DNA of 64,000 nucleotides, taken from Prostheceraeus crozeri. Lineage: Eukaryota; Platyhelminthes; Polycladida; Euryleptidae. This document shows, in pieces, positions 52,673 to 64,000 of the stretch; within the stretch, counting starts at the first letter, position 1, and each line of letters opens with the position of its first letter. Under the pieces are notes generated by a model, which did not search any database, was not told where the DNA came from, and saw only the letters and a list, made by a program, of their open reading frames with translations. The stretch is from positions 33,124 to 97,123 of the forward strand of contig CAJQUW010011515.1 of NCBI GenBank assembly GCA_907163375.1. The letters run 5' to 3'. Made by a program: the position numbers and the translations under genes.

Positions 52673-53407
52673 ATACCAATGATCGGCAATGATATCATAT
52701 AGAATGATATCATTTTATGAATTTTATAATGAAAATATGCCATTTTTTAATGAAATATACATAGGCATACACCGTAAATAGATCTAGTCATACGAATTTT
52801 TCGATTTACACTGCTACCATGCTACTTTTACTGCTCTAAGTAATGAAATTAAAATCAGATTGCATGCAGCATCGATATATTCCAAATAATGGAAGACCGA
52901 AGAAAGCAGTTTAGTCATACAAAGCTTCTTGTATATAAAGACTTAGTTGGGGCCTATGGCCTATACATTAGACATCGCATGATTTGATTTAAGCTTTGTA
53001 CACTCGAATTACAAATATGTCTACAATATGCAGTTGGTTAGGTCAACAGTACCCTAAGAACGAAAAAGGTAAAAAATATTTAGATTACAGTCAAGACTTC
53101 AAAAACATCAAGGCAGTTATCAATGAATTAAATGTCCAATCATAGGCCTACTGGAAGTCTGAAGTAACCAGCAATATATGAGCTATGATATCGCTCGAGC
53201 ACATATATCAACTACATGAATCAACTAGTGCGGAAGGACATGGGTTGAACAAACGAAAAAAACTACATTTGCTTCAATACAAAATGCAAAGAATCTGTGA
53301 TTAGAAAATAAAATTGAACGAAAATTTTTGATGGTATCATTTTATATAATTTTTCAAAAATAAAATGATTTAAAATGATATCATTTTATCATTGCCGATC
53401 TTTGGTA
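52673..53407. mobile_element. MITE-like element with palindromic ends
   Basis: TACCAATGATCGGCAATGATA at the left and TATCATTGCCGATCTTTGGTA at the right are inverted partners about 735 bp apart; inside both ends, ATGATATCATTTTAT words repeat. No coding capacity. The exact ends and target duplication are unclear. Confidence 0.5.
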
Positions 53408-53630
53408 ATTACCATAGGTGAAATATAATCTGCAGTGACTTTCTTAGCAAGTTGTCAACCGCTGTCTTGGCAAATTGAGTGAATTCACTGCTGAGGAACG
53501 AAGACGAGAACGGGTTGGAACGGAGCTAACCGGTACAACTAGCTTGCAGAGATAATGGGGCGCATATTTATTAATGTTAACATGATATGTATTTCAATTA
53601 TATTTTTCATTTTGTTTCAAAATGTGTAAC

Positions 53631-53828
53631 TGATGTGACTGACTTTCTCTCTCTCTTCTCTCTCCCCTGACTCTTTATCATTGGCTCTAACTGTTCGCGT
53701 GTTTCCCCTAATGTCTCCTTCATGTACTCTGGGCTATGGGCAGGGAATACACACATGTTTGTCCATCCACGCTGACTTGTTCTTCCTCGTGTTTGCACAG
53801 CTCACTAGCAATTAGTCCCAACACATCA
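53631..53828 (+). repeat. 5' LTR of Gypsy copy 2
   Basis: 198 bp, TGATGTG...CACATCA with perfect 7-bp inverted ends. It is followed by ACTGGCGACGAG, the likely primer-binding area. Confidence 0.92.
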
Positions 53829-53841
53829 ACTGGCGACGAGA

Positions 53842-54660
53842 ATGGCTCAACGATTAACGATCCCACTACCACGCACCTTCATGGACCATCCTGGTGATCC
53901 TACGGTCCGTTGGGCTAATTGGTTAGCACAGCTTAAAAACTTCTTCACCTTAACGGATTTGACACTTTCTTCTTCGAACAAACTGAGCGACCATGCAAAG
54001 AACGCCTATCTCTCTGCATTGCTCGGAACTGAGGGTGCTCGTATTTTAATGGCACACCCAGTAGCTGCTACAGCTGAATCTGCGACTTTCGCTGATTTCA
54101 GCGCCGCCGTATCCACCCTCTTCGAACGACCTGTCAATCCTGTGCGCGCTGAATATGAATTTCGCAATCGACGTCAAGGCCCGACCGAGTCGGCCGCGGA
54201 CTTCCTTACGTCTCTACGAACCCTGTACGTCGACTGTACCAACCTATGCTCAGATGGCGCCGAGGCGAAGAAGCTCGAAGAACACAACCTCGCGATGCAG
54301 CTAGCAATCGGCTGTTACTCCCGCAAGACGCAGGAGAAACTTTTGCAGCAGCCTGACGTGGATCTCAACGTCTTTTTTCACACGATGCAAGCTGATGAGT
54401 CCGCTTCTGAAGCGTCAGCCGCGATACGAACCGAGGCTCTCAATCGCAGCATCGCAATCGTCACGCATCATCGAGACAAGCGTGGCAGTGGCAAGAACTT
54501 TAAGCCTACTAAACAAAGCACTTCAAACTCGTGCATCGGATGTGGTTCGACTGTGCATCAGTTCAAGTCTCTGAGTGCCCTGCGTACGGCAAGACATGTA
54601 ATAGCTGCAAAAAATTGCATCATTTTGCCGCGCTCTGCATGTCACGAAACAAGAGGAGCG
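53842..54660 (+). pseudogene. gag: Gag region of Gypsy copy 2
   Basis: From the ATG at 53842: a Gag-like helix-rich protein (VRWANWLAQLKNFF, AADFLTSLRTLYVDC), then CCHC-type knuckles (CIGCGSTVHQF and CNSCKKLHHFAALC). Not whole. Confidence 0.85.
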
Positions 54661-54739
54661 ACCGCAGCGTCAAATCTCTCTTCCTCAGCGAGCTCCAGAT
54701 CGGCGCAATTTCATCTCCTGCTTATGAAATTACATTGCT

Positions 54740-57700
54740 TGTCCAGTGTGACTCAGCGACCGCCATGTTACATTCATGATAGACTCCGGAGCCGACATCT
54801 CCACCTTACAGCACGCAGTGGCTTCCGACAACTTCCCTTTGGCATCGATTCGCCCGAACAACCAAGTTGTGCGTAACTTCGACCACAGCCCCATATCTGG
54901 CATCAAAGGCTTTCTCGCATGCAGCCTCAGCTACAACGACCGCCGCAACACTCCCGCTGACTTCCTCGTAGTGCCCAACAGCTATCCTAGCGTCATCGGT
55001 CGTGACGTCATGCGGAGCCTTGGACTAAGAATCTGTGACGACCGCGGCAACATCTTGAGTGTTCGCTCTACAAGCGCGTGCGTACGCGCAGCAGACAAGT
55101 CAACAGAATGTGCGCTCGATAACTTCCCTTCTCTGCGAAGCACCGACCTTGGGACCTTCCCAGACTACACGCATACAATTTCTGTGAGCGAGACTTTCAG
55201 ACCTCACGTGACCAAACTTCGCTCTGTTCCTTTGGCCAAACGTGATGCTGTTATGCGCGAGATTCAGAGTATGGATCTGGTCTCCAAGAAAGACGGAGGT
55301 GTCAGAATTACAAGTGACCTTTCTCCACTTAACACTTACATTGTTCCTGATCGACATCCTTTGCCTCTCCTCGAGGATCTGCTCCTTCAATTGCGCGGTG
55401 CCTCCTTCTTTTCAAAAATCGACCTACGAAAAGGGTATTTTCACATACTCTTGGACGAAAGCAGTCGCCGATACACTGCAACGATAACACCGCTTGGGTT
55501 AATGGCCTACAACAGACTACCCATGGGTCTGCGCGACGCCGCGTCAGTGTTTCAAAAGTGTGTTTTTGAAACCCTTAAGAAGTGCAACAACTCTATTGCC
55601 TTCATTGACGATATTCTCGTTTACGGCAAGACTCGTGAAGAGCATGATGTTGCTCTGCAAAACGTTTTTCAAGCCTTGTCCGACAAACAATTCCGCGTCA
55701 ACGTCGACAAGTGCGAGCTATGCGTCTCCGAAACCACGTTCCTCGGCTTCCGATTGAACAAAGATGGTGTCCGTCCCAACCCCGACAAGATCCGACCCAT
55801 CAAACAAGCACCACCGCCGAAGAACCTAAAACAACTGCAATCCTTCCTGGGCGCGGTTAACTACCTCTCTAACTTCATCCCCAACCTTGCGAACTTGGCG
55901 GAGCCTCTCCGAGTCTCACGCGCAAGAACCAAGCTTTCACTTGGGGTTGCGACCAAGAGAGGGCATTCCAAACTTTAATGGAGTCGATCTCGGAGGAGCT
56001 ACAACTCTCAATCTTTGATCCCCATGCCCCAACAATCGTTACGGTCGACGCAAGCGACATTGGACTCGGTGCGCAGCTCTCGCAGCAGAAAAATGATATT
56101 GAAGTGCCGATTCAATTCGCCTCACATACGCTCTCGGATCGTGAGCGCAACTTCGCGACAAACGAGCGTGAAGCACTCGCGTGTTTGTGGGCCGTAGAGC
56201 ATTGGGAAAAATTGCTGCTAGGCCGCCATTTCACTCTCCGAACTGACCATGGCGCTCTGTCAACTCTCCTCCAACATCACACTTCCACCCGAAAGTCCAC
56301 TAAATTCATCCGATGGCGTGAACGCTTGTCTCGCTTTGATTTCTCCGTGAGCTACATCAAAGGCAACACCAACTACATGGCCGACGCTTTGAGCCGCTTG
56401 CCTCAAGCCAATCCAAAGAAAGAAGACGTGATCGTGGATGAGGAATCAGAGACTACCGCCACAATTGCAAGTTTAATGAGCAGCCCGATATCTCTCGACG
56501 AATTGAAGAAGCAAACCCTTCGAGACGACACCTGAAAGCAAGCAATGACATTCGTGAAATCTCCTGGCCTGCGAAAAATGACCTCTCCCCGGACATTTAC
56601 CCCTTTTACAATGTCCGAGACGAACTCAGCATCGAGAGCGACCTTCTTATACGGAGTGATTCTCGAATTGTCGTGCCTACTTCCATGCGCAGGACTATCC
56701 TCAACGTCGCACATGCTGGACATCCTGGTATTGTTCGTGCAAAGCGGCAGTACGGACGAATTTACCTGGTGGCCTGGAATGGACTCGCATGTCGAGAACT
56801 TAGTCCGAAATTGCACGCCTGCGGAGACAGCAGTAAGTCCCACAAACCCACGTCGTGCAACCAACGAAAAATTGAACTGCCAAACGAGGCATGGCACAAA
56901 GTAGCTATCGACATCACCGGTCCGTTCGCCAAGCGCCAAGTCATCAGCGATTCCTGACAGTGGTCATAGACTATAAGTCCGGATTCCCGGAAGTCCTCCT
57001 GTCGGTGACATAACTTCCGGTCGAATGATCTCTTGGCTTCAAGAATTATTTTCTCGCTACGGCAATCCGTCAATCTTAGTGTCAGACAATGGCAAGCAAT
57101 TCTGCTCTGGAATTTTTGAAGAGTTTCTACGACAACGAGACATCCTGCATTGGAAAACGCCCGTCTACGATCCTCGACCAAACGGAAAAGTTGAAGTCTT
57201 CAACCGCTATTTGAAACACGATGTACAAACGTTCGCTTCAGGGAAGGAGGAATTCGCCTCAGGAATTCAAGAGCTGCTAATGAGTTATCGATCAACCAGC
57301 CCGACTCCTGAAGGCGAGACTCCAGCTGAAGCATTTTTCAAGCGTCGAATCCGCACGGATTACGAGCCTGCCCGCCGAAAGCCTACCAACGAATCAGCAC
57401 TACGATTTCCCGCGAGAACGACGATCAATCTCCTCAGCAAAAGCCACGCTACAGAGGTCCGTTTCGCATCAACGACTGGGTGCGCGTTCGACTACCCCAT
57501 GTCCCGAAAGGCCTCTCACCTTTCTCCGAACCACGGCGCATCACTGAAGTATGCGGACACTACACGTATCTGCTATCTGACGGCAACAGATGGAACGCGA
57601 GGAGCTTGGTCCGTCATCGTGAAGACCGCCAAGCAATCGAGATTGGAGTCGAAGGAGCTCTACGGAGAAGATCGAACAGGAAATCCCGTGGTCTTCCGCC

Positions 57701-57777
57701 TATCCGCTATCCACACGGAATTCGAGGAGGGAGATGATGATGTGACTGACTTTCTCTCTCTCTTCTCTCTCCCCTGA
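54740..57777 (+). pseudogene. pol: Pol region of Gypsy copy 2 (protease, RT, RNase H, integrase)
   Basis: Protease motif MIDSGADISTL near 54,776. RT motifs FSKIDLRKGYFHI near 55,410, LPMGLRDAASVFQ near 55,520 and the catalytic FIDDILVYG near 55,600. RNase H VDASDIGLGAQLS near 56,047 and TNEREALACLWAVEHW near 56,160. Integrase HPGIVRAKRQYGRIYLVAWNG zinc/core entry near 56,715, VSDNGKQFCSGIF near 57,080 and YDPRPNGKVEVFNRYLK near 57,165. A YRGPFRI-type C-terminal region follows. Broken in several places. Confidence 0.9.
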
Positions 57778-57935
57778 CTCTTTATCATTGGCTCTAACTG
57801 TTCGCGTGTTTCCCCTAATGTCTCCTTCATGTACTCTGGGCTATGGGCAGGGAATACACACATGTTTGTCCATCCACGCTGACTTGTTCTTCCTCGTGTT
57901 TGCACAGCTCACTAGCAATTAGTCCCAACACATCA
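57738..57935 (+). repeat. 3' LTR of Gypsy copy 2
   Basis: 198 bp, reads the same as the 5' LTR base for base as far as I can check by eye. Confidence 0.92.
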
Positions 57936-58439
57936 GTAACAGACTGAGGAACAAATGGAGTTGGAGACTTATAAGTCAGATTTCCATGACCCAGAGTTAT
58001 CCAAATGCTTGTGCATGATCTTTGATTGACAGACATTTTCAGCATTAGAGAATGTTCAATGGAGTAGAAAATCTGAGAGACCAAGAAAGAATCGTGACAA
58101 TGTAAACAGTTTTCGATTTCTTATGACATTTGTTTTCATGCATCTTGAAATTGTCAAATCGCTCAGCAGTACCTCATCCTTTCAACTTCAAATTTAATGT
58201 CTGCTGAGATAATATGACCAACAATGTTCGTTTGAGCATTGTTTGAGATCGAATTAGTTCCATGGTTGCAAGAGGATACTTGTTGGAGTGGGTTGGAGTG
58301 TCGTGCTTACCAATGAACATATTTTGAATCAAAGCTTGAAGAAAGAGGAAGAGCCTATAAATCGAGAACAGAAAGTGTGGATGATAAAGGGCTTGAACTA
58401 AGTAATTAAGCAACGGAGTAAGAAGATATACAGAAGAGA

Positions 58440-58965
58440 ATTTTTCTTACTTTGAACCTGAAACGGTTTGGATGCAACGGAGACATCATCTACAAAGCTT
58501 ATTGCGCTTACATAAAATCTGTTCTCCTATACGCTTACCCGGTATTTTGTAATATTCCTGACTATCTGTGCAACAAGCTTCTTCGACTTGAGAGAAGAGT
58601 TGTTAAAATTATTGGTGACTCGGTCTCTGGCCTCAAGTGTCCGTCTTTATTAGAAGTTGGCGACAAGCAGTTTACTAATTTGTTCAAAGAAGTGTTGAAG
58701 TTTGAGGACCATCCGTTGAGAATTTTCTTTCATGAGCGAACTGCAGTGATGTGTAGAAATCAATGTGCATTGAAACGACCGAAGGTCATCACAAAGCGTT
58801 TTTAAAATTCTTTTATTAAATATTGTAAATGACTGATCTGTGCACTTCTCTCTTTATGCTTCGATTAATATTTCATATCATGTGTAAATATGCATATAAT
58901 TTGTCAATGCGTTTACCGCCTCCGTGAAGCAAAAAAAAACTTTGAATTTGAATAAACTGCACAAC
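58440..58965 (+). pseudogene. LINE 3' end (CR1/L2-like), 5'-truncated
   Basis: A 117-codon plus-strand frame matches the end of a non-LTR RT: IYKAYCAYIKSVLLYAYPVF, LCNKLLRLERRVVKIIG and SLLEVGDKQFTNLF, ending at 58,805. The 3' tail ends with an AAACTTTGAATTTGAATAAA microsatellite typical of CR1/L2-type ends. Everything upstream in the element is absent. Confidence 0.75.
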
Positions 58966-59273
58966 TGAGTAGGCGAAAAAGGTGAAAACAAGATGACGGA
59001 AAAGTGAAAGACAGATATGGAGATATAGAATGTATAAAAACTAATTAAGAACTAATAGCCGTATAACTCGTAGGGATGGAAACGGAAATATTTATTATTA
59101 TTAAAATATTATTATTATTGAGATATAATTTTCTTTAAGCAGCATATTTAAATAAAATCAAAAAAGTTATCAGTTAGCCAAGCTGCTGTATTATTATCCA
59201 ATCTTACACATTTTCACCGATATGACGGCCTGTTCACGTAAAAAGGATTTTCAAATTACATCTTACATAAAAA

Positions 59274-59609
59274 TCAAAATATCAATGTCTGATAAGTTGA
59301 ACATTCATCTTTGTTATTGAGGCTTGGTTTCATAGATTTTAGTAATATGGCCTCTCTGAAACGTAGGTTAATGCTGCTTGTACCAAACGCTATGATTTTG
59401 ACTGTAAACGGGAAAGCTATGTTAGGAGAGCACCTTAGGTGATGTTTGAGTACACTTGAGTCTTTGTTTGTGGCATGTTCTTTAATGCGTGTATAGAGTG
59501 AACGGACTGTACTCCCGATATAATTAATTTTACACGTTTTGCATGCTATTTCATACACTACCATAGCTCTCAAACAGATGTTGCTGTCAGCAATAACGCA
59601 CTGATTCAA
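59274..59609 (-). pseudogene. Penelope-like GIY-YIG endonuclease fragment (left arm)
   Basis: 111 codons open on the minus strand: VVYEIACKTCKINYIGSTVRSLYTRIKEH shows the Cys pair, the GIY-YIG equivalent (NYIGST) and the R..EH helix; FREAILLKSMKPSLNN carries the Glu and Asn of the fold. This is the EN domain at the 3' end of Penelope-like elements. The RT part is absent. Confidence 0.85.
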
Positions 59610-59819
59610 TTGATGTTTTTATGTGATTTTCTCAAAGCCATTCGTAGCGTGTACGACTGATGGGATACGCGTACAGGTAAGTCAAGATTACGAAAAATTC
59701 TTAACACCTTAATTAATTAACACTTAATTAAGATTTCGTAATCTTAACTTACCTGTACGCGTATCCCATCAGTCGTACACGCTACGAATGGCTTTGAGAA
59801 AATCACATAAAAACATAAA

Positions 59820-60172
59820 TTGAATCAGTGCGTTATTGCTGACAGCAAAATCTGTTTGAGAGCTATGGTAGTGTATGAAAATAGCATGCAAACGTGTAAA
59901 ATTAATTATAATTTCGGGAGTACAGTCGTTCATTCTATACACGCATTAAAGGAAAACATGCCACAAACAAAGACTCAAGGTCGTACTCAACATCACCTAA
60001 GGTGCTTCTCCTAACATTAGCTTTCCCGTTTACAGTCAAAATCATTAGCGTGTTTTGGTACAAGCAGCATTTAACTACGTTTCAGAGGGAGGCCATATTA
60101 CTAATAAATCTATGAAAACAAGCCTCAATAACAAAGATGAATGTTCAACTTATCAGACATTGATATTTTGAT
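59820..60172 (+). pseudogene. Penelope-like GIY-YIG endonuclease fragment (right arm)
   Basis: The inverted partner of the left-arm copy, with the same MNQCVIADS start and similar content, interrupted by small indels and a stop after about 64 codons. Confidence 0.75.
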
Positions 60173-60379
60173 TTTTATGTAAGATGTAATTTGAAAATCC
60201 TTTTTACGTGAACAGGCCGTCATATCGGTGAAAATGTGTAAGATTTGATAATAATACAGCAGCTTGGCTAACTGATAATTTTTTTAATTATTATTATTAT
60301 CTATTATTCATATTCTATTAAAAAACAGGATAACATTTATAACAGAAGCAATCACGCAAGACAAGCAAACAAAACCTTC

Positions 60380-60730
60380 ACATTATCAACCCGCAGAGCT
60401 TAATGGAATCTTAATCGGCGACCCTGTTGACTGATCTCAATACTAACAGATGTTGGGGAATACCTCCAAAAGAAGCTCATTCCACAACCTAGCTGTTCTT
60501 TGAAAGAAGGATCTCTCAAAATATTTAGTCCGACAACGGAAATAAGAAGGAAGGTGTGGATCAGAAGCAGGTTATCAGAGCAAGGAGCGTGATAACAGTG
60601 ACAGAACAGAGAAAGACAGGAAAGTGCTCTGCGGTGTCCACATGATTCTTTACTTTTCAGGCGACCATCAAATACATGAGCAAAACCGTAAGCATCTGCT
60701 CGAATGTCCGTGGATGATAAGTATTACACA
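60380..60730 (-). pseudogene. LINE ORF2 C-terminal end (decayed)
   Basis: Minus-strand pieces read SLFCHCYHAPCSDNL and YFERSFFQRTARLWNELL, the characteristic end of several LINE ORF2 proteins (Jockey/I-type). The two pieces lie in different frames. Short and old. Confidence 0.6.
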
Positions 60731-63259
60731 CTATAGTGAGCTTCAGCCATTGTGTCGTGTCAGCAGGCGGTGACGTGGGGGCACTGTGGCTGGGGTGAGC
60801 AGTTTATCACGAGAATGAACATGGCAGCTGCGCACCGCCGAGATCAACCGTCAACACAGCTGACTGCCAAACCAGTGATCAACCTTGGCTTGCAGTCGCG
60901 ATAAGTGGTTTGGCTCCATGCCAACCATGGCATCATGAGTGAAAAAGGACGCACTCAGAGAGGTGGTTCATCATGCCATCAGCTCAGTGCAGCAGCGATG
61001 GACGCAGCAGCCAAACGTGAGCACTGACCTTTCCACAACTAACACATTCAGCAGAATGTATATCCTTGTTGTGGTTCACTACGTAATCAAGTTGGCATCG
61101 AATTACTTCTAAAGAGTCATCAGCGTCTTCAATCTAGACAAGTCCGGTTGACTATCTTTTAATAATATCACCTTTTTCGAAGAACTGTCAAAATCAGGCA
61201 ATTATTATTAAGAGATGGAAAAACAGGGAGAATAGTTTATCTCAAGAACTTTTGATTTAAATTTAGAATAAGTTAATTAAGTTTATTTAAGTTTAGAATT
61301 GAGACTTCTTCCATAAAAGGCATTCATATTTTGCTTCCATAATATCTACAAACTTAACGTAGTTGACCGATAAAGGCGAGTTTCATGCGAATGGTTACGG
61401 ACGGTGGTGCTCATGAATGAGTTGTTGAACTTCGTTGACATTGTCGACTGTCCTGCTGGTTGTCGGGTATATTACTGAAACGCTCGTCATCTTCACACAG
61501 ACTCTCTGTCGTTTTGAACCGCGAAATGCCACTCGACGACGGATGTCGAGATAAGACCATCTGAGCCGTAGGCCTGACGAAGCATGTCAAGAGTTTTCGG
61601 TAGATGTTCTTGTTCAAACTACACGCAAAATTTGATTGCACGTTCGCTCTTCTGTTTTATCAGTCATGCTGACGATCGCCGAGCCGAGGTTGCAAATGAG
61701 CACTTTATTATACCTTGCTGTCAACTATGAAGATGACATCAAATCACGAAATCGATCTTCCTACACTTCAAGCATACTGAAATAGATATCTATGAAGAAA
61801 GGCAATAGCGATCGAAGTCAGTAGTAACATAGGCATAGCAGGCGGAGTCCGGGAAACCTTTCCGATCAACCCAGTATAGAGCATTATATGAACTATCTCT
61901 GCTGTTCTATCTAATATGCTCAGATAAGGAAACATACATGTAATTACGACATGGCAAGCATAATCTAAATCAGTGCACTTCCTACAGAGAACCAGTGTAT
62001 GAATCGGAAGTAATAAAAAATTTAGCGACTCGATACTTCTAGTCTCTCCCCCCTCCCACAATTTCAATTTCACCGAATCCATCCACGAGCAATTTCGTCA
62101 AAACCATGGATTGAGAACTGGCTTGATCTGTCATAGAATTGCAGTGCAGCACCACTGAGAAGGGTTCCTACCTGGAACCCTGGCATAAAGGATTGGTCCT
62201 GTGGACTGCTTAGTTAGTTAATATACCGCATTCCTTTAATCAACGCCGCGGAATTTATTTCAATCACTACCTTTAAGTGCGGCGTTTATTAAATGTGCGA
62301 TTTTCCACATCGACAATTTTCCAAACTGAATAACGTAATAATTGCAGGTATAAAACCTTGACGGAAAATTACAATAAGAGCTGAAAAAAACCTATCTAGC
62401 AGGTTTCTTGCTGCATGCCGATTTATTAATTGTCGAACAAGGCGTAGGTGGTATCGACGCTGATTGAACACAGTTTCAGGTCCAATGCCGTAACCGTTCA
62501 CTAGGGCCGTTTGGGCGTCCCTCGAAGATCGTCAATCACGCCTTTCTCCGTCTTCCGCTCTTCGCTCGTCCTTCCACTTCGCCTTCGATCGTCGCCAACA
62601 CCAGGCTGTCGGGTCTCCGCTTCCATCGTGCGTACTTTGCCCATTTCCTCCGCTTGATAGTCTCCAGCAGTCCACTGTTTTCTGGCACTTCCACTTTGTC
62701 TCGCACCCAGGGTTGCCAACTCACATCGACAAAAATAGTGACCATACTTCGTGGTTTATGTAGAATTTCAAAAAAACATGATTTTAATCTGTTTTACGCA
62801 AGTTGATCAATATTTAATCTATAAGTCGTTTTTTGTTTATTTCCATGTCATATTATCACAAAATGCTGTGTATACGTGTATGACGAATTTACTATAAGTT
62901 GATTCAAATGATGAATTTATCTTATTTCGGATACATTATCAAAATGTTAAGTAATTTCTATGAAGTTTGTTGTTTACAATCTTTTGAACCAAAGTTTGTT
63001 GCGAACCTAAGATACGACGGAAGACAGTCACATTTCACAGATCGTCAATATAATTTAATTACACTTCCAAATGTGGAATTTTTATTTTTACAATTTAAAC
63101 GATGCACACAATTTTTACAATTACAATAAGCGCAATTTACTCTACTTAAAAATTTGCTTCAAAGCTACTTAAAAACATTGACTGGTCACATCGGCAAGAG
63201 AAGACCGAAAAAAAAGGGGTTTTTTAGTCAATTCGAGAACATTGAATCGATTAATAGTT
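60731..63259. other. Intergenic, nothing supported
   Basis: A GC-rich patch at 62,500-62,745 yields overlapping frames of skewed composition on the minus strand; these look like chance. The frame at 61,411-61,641 (minus) has protein-like mix but no recognisable feature. Confidence 0.4.
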
Positions 63260-63960
63260 TCAGAAATTCTGTTTGTAACTGGGTAGACACACTCGACTGC
63301 TCCAAATGCAGGCGACGTTTCTTTTCTTCCAAATGCTCCACTCGCTGTCTCGTCTCATTTTCAACTCTTTGTCCCACCGCTTGAATGTCTTCTTTTCAGT
63401 TTCATTTTGGTGTGTGTCTTTTGAAGACGCCAACAGATTCCTGATGGGAGCGCGTTTGAGAAGCACGTTCAATTCTGTACACAAAGCCAATTGTTGTGGG
63501 ATTCGTTCTTGTACTGTGTTCCAGCCTTTTGTATCCGTTCCAACAATCGTTCGGGCGGAACAAAGCATTCAAAATTGGAGCGGTCGAAGCGGTCCCTCAC
63601 GAAACGAACAAAATCATAAAGCAAGGATCGCATCCTACTTTGATTCAAACATTCAGCGGATTTCATCACAGAAAAGCCACGTTCGACTTCCATGTTGCGA
63701 GTAACGACCAGCAGAAACGATTCAACTAATGATCATCAGCTTTGGAAATGAGTTTGAGTCATCGACAACAATTTAACAAAGTATCATCTGGATGTTTGGA
63801 CTGCATGTCGCAGAGTTCATCCGATGACAGCCAAAGCTGGAACATGGAATGCTTTGGAGAGCTCAGCAATTTTTTTCTTGTCAGTTTTTGTGATGTTCTT
63901 CAGTCTTCGCATAGAAAATGTAAGATCCAAGAGTTACATCAGATTGAAGAAAAGTTTTGA
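63260..63960 (-). pseudogene. Transposase-derived remnant with hAT-like dimerisation motif
   Basis: Minus-strand pieces read VVTRNMEVERGFSVMKSAEC near 63,690 and continue with LLYDFVRFVRDRF and LLERIQKAG, then a Lys/Glu-rich tail near 63,300-63,450. The VERGFSV block resembles the C-terminal dimerisation region of hAT-type transposases and of related uncharacterised animal proteins. Frames change at least once (63,469-63,568), and upstream sequence toward 63,960 is interrupted. Confidence 0.45.
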
Positions 63961-64000
63961 ACCTTTTCAAACACCCGAAGGTACAACACCTCGTTGTACG

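Larger units (their letters stand above)
53631..57935 (+). mobile_element. Ty3/Gypsy LTR retrotransposon copy 2 (fossil, very young insertion)
   Basis: The element is 4,305 bp with 198-bp LTRs that look identical by eye, and a 5-bp target duplication GTAAC (53,626-53,630 and 57,936-57,940). Parts: gag 53,842-54,530; zinc knuckles about 54,530-54,660; protease near 54,780; RT about 55,200-55,930; RNase H about 56,000-56,420; integrase about 56,680-57,700. It differs from copy 1 in LTR sequence, Gag and protease motif. The coding region carries around half a dozen breaks although the LTRs are identical. Confidence 0.93.
59160..60285. repeat. 1.1-kb palindrome carrying two inverted Penelope GIY-YIG ends
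   Basis: Left arm 59,160-59,717 and right arm 59,718-60,285 are inverted copies, with almost no spacer (TTAATTAATTAA-like centre). Each arm encodes the C-terminal end of a Penelope-like element on opposite strands. By eye the right arm has small indels relative to the left. Such a sequence can form a long hairpin. Confidence 0.85.

Noticed and set aside
62501-62745. Overlapping minus-strand frames in a GC-rich patch
   Set aside because: Two frames of similar length open together, which suggests base-composition bias rather than coding.

Overview
The window is eukaryotic animal DNA, probably from a marine invertebrate. It has spliced genes with GT-AG introns, very sparse coding, and a dense mix of animal transposons: Polinton/Maverick, Ty3/Gypsy, Tc1/mariner, hAT-like, LINE and Penelope-like. 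Scattered AGGCCTAT-type words are reminiscent of echinoderm DNA, but the phylum cannot be fixed from this sequence alone.

Region 1 (about 1-18.9 kb) is a Polinton, a virus-like self-synthesising transposon treated here as a fossil. It carries a protein-primed DNA polymerase B, a retroviral-type integrase with chromodomain, an A32/FtsK-like packaging ATPase, an adenovirus-type cysteine protease, a double-jelly-roll major capsid protein, small basic virion-like proteins, a family of three related structural proteins, two RING-like proteins and several unknowns. Genes form convergent blocks: (-) 2.0-2.4, (+) 2.7-6.7, (-) 7.0-9.9, (+) 9.9-11.2 and (-) 11.2-18.75 kb. Two-way poly(A) signals sit where blocks meet. 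About half the genes look whole; the rest carry roughly one to four breaks each. The most striking content is a plus-strand pair at 9.95-11.17 kb: a TATA-binding-protein-like protein with both TBP repeats, preceded by a small protein that may be PC4-like. The outermost genes at both ends share an inverted 5' module: paired CCAAT boxes 17 bp apart, a TATA box, an ATG-only first exon and a 67-bp intron. Together these suggest that the element carries its own transcription-initiation module. No terminal inverted repeats were recognised, and the left edge is not defined.

Region 2 (18.9-36.4 kb) is repeats: a G-run-bearing tandem array, a young Ty3/Gypsy element (20,703-24,775), two copies of a non-autonomous hAT-like element, a LINE fragment, a MITE with long terminal inverted repeats, and an apparently intact Tc1-like transposon (32,392-33,814).

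Region 3 (36.8-41.5 kb) holds the only convincing host gene, a three-exon minus-strand gene that looks like FAM53 (264 codons, phases consistent).

Region 4 (41.7-64 kb) is gene-poor: Penelope-like remnants (one in a 1.1-kb palindrome), satellite-like repeats, a second Ty3/Gypsy element with identical LTRs (53,631-57,935), LINE 3' ends and a transposase-like remnant at the right edge.
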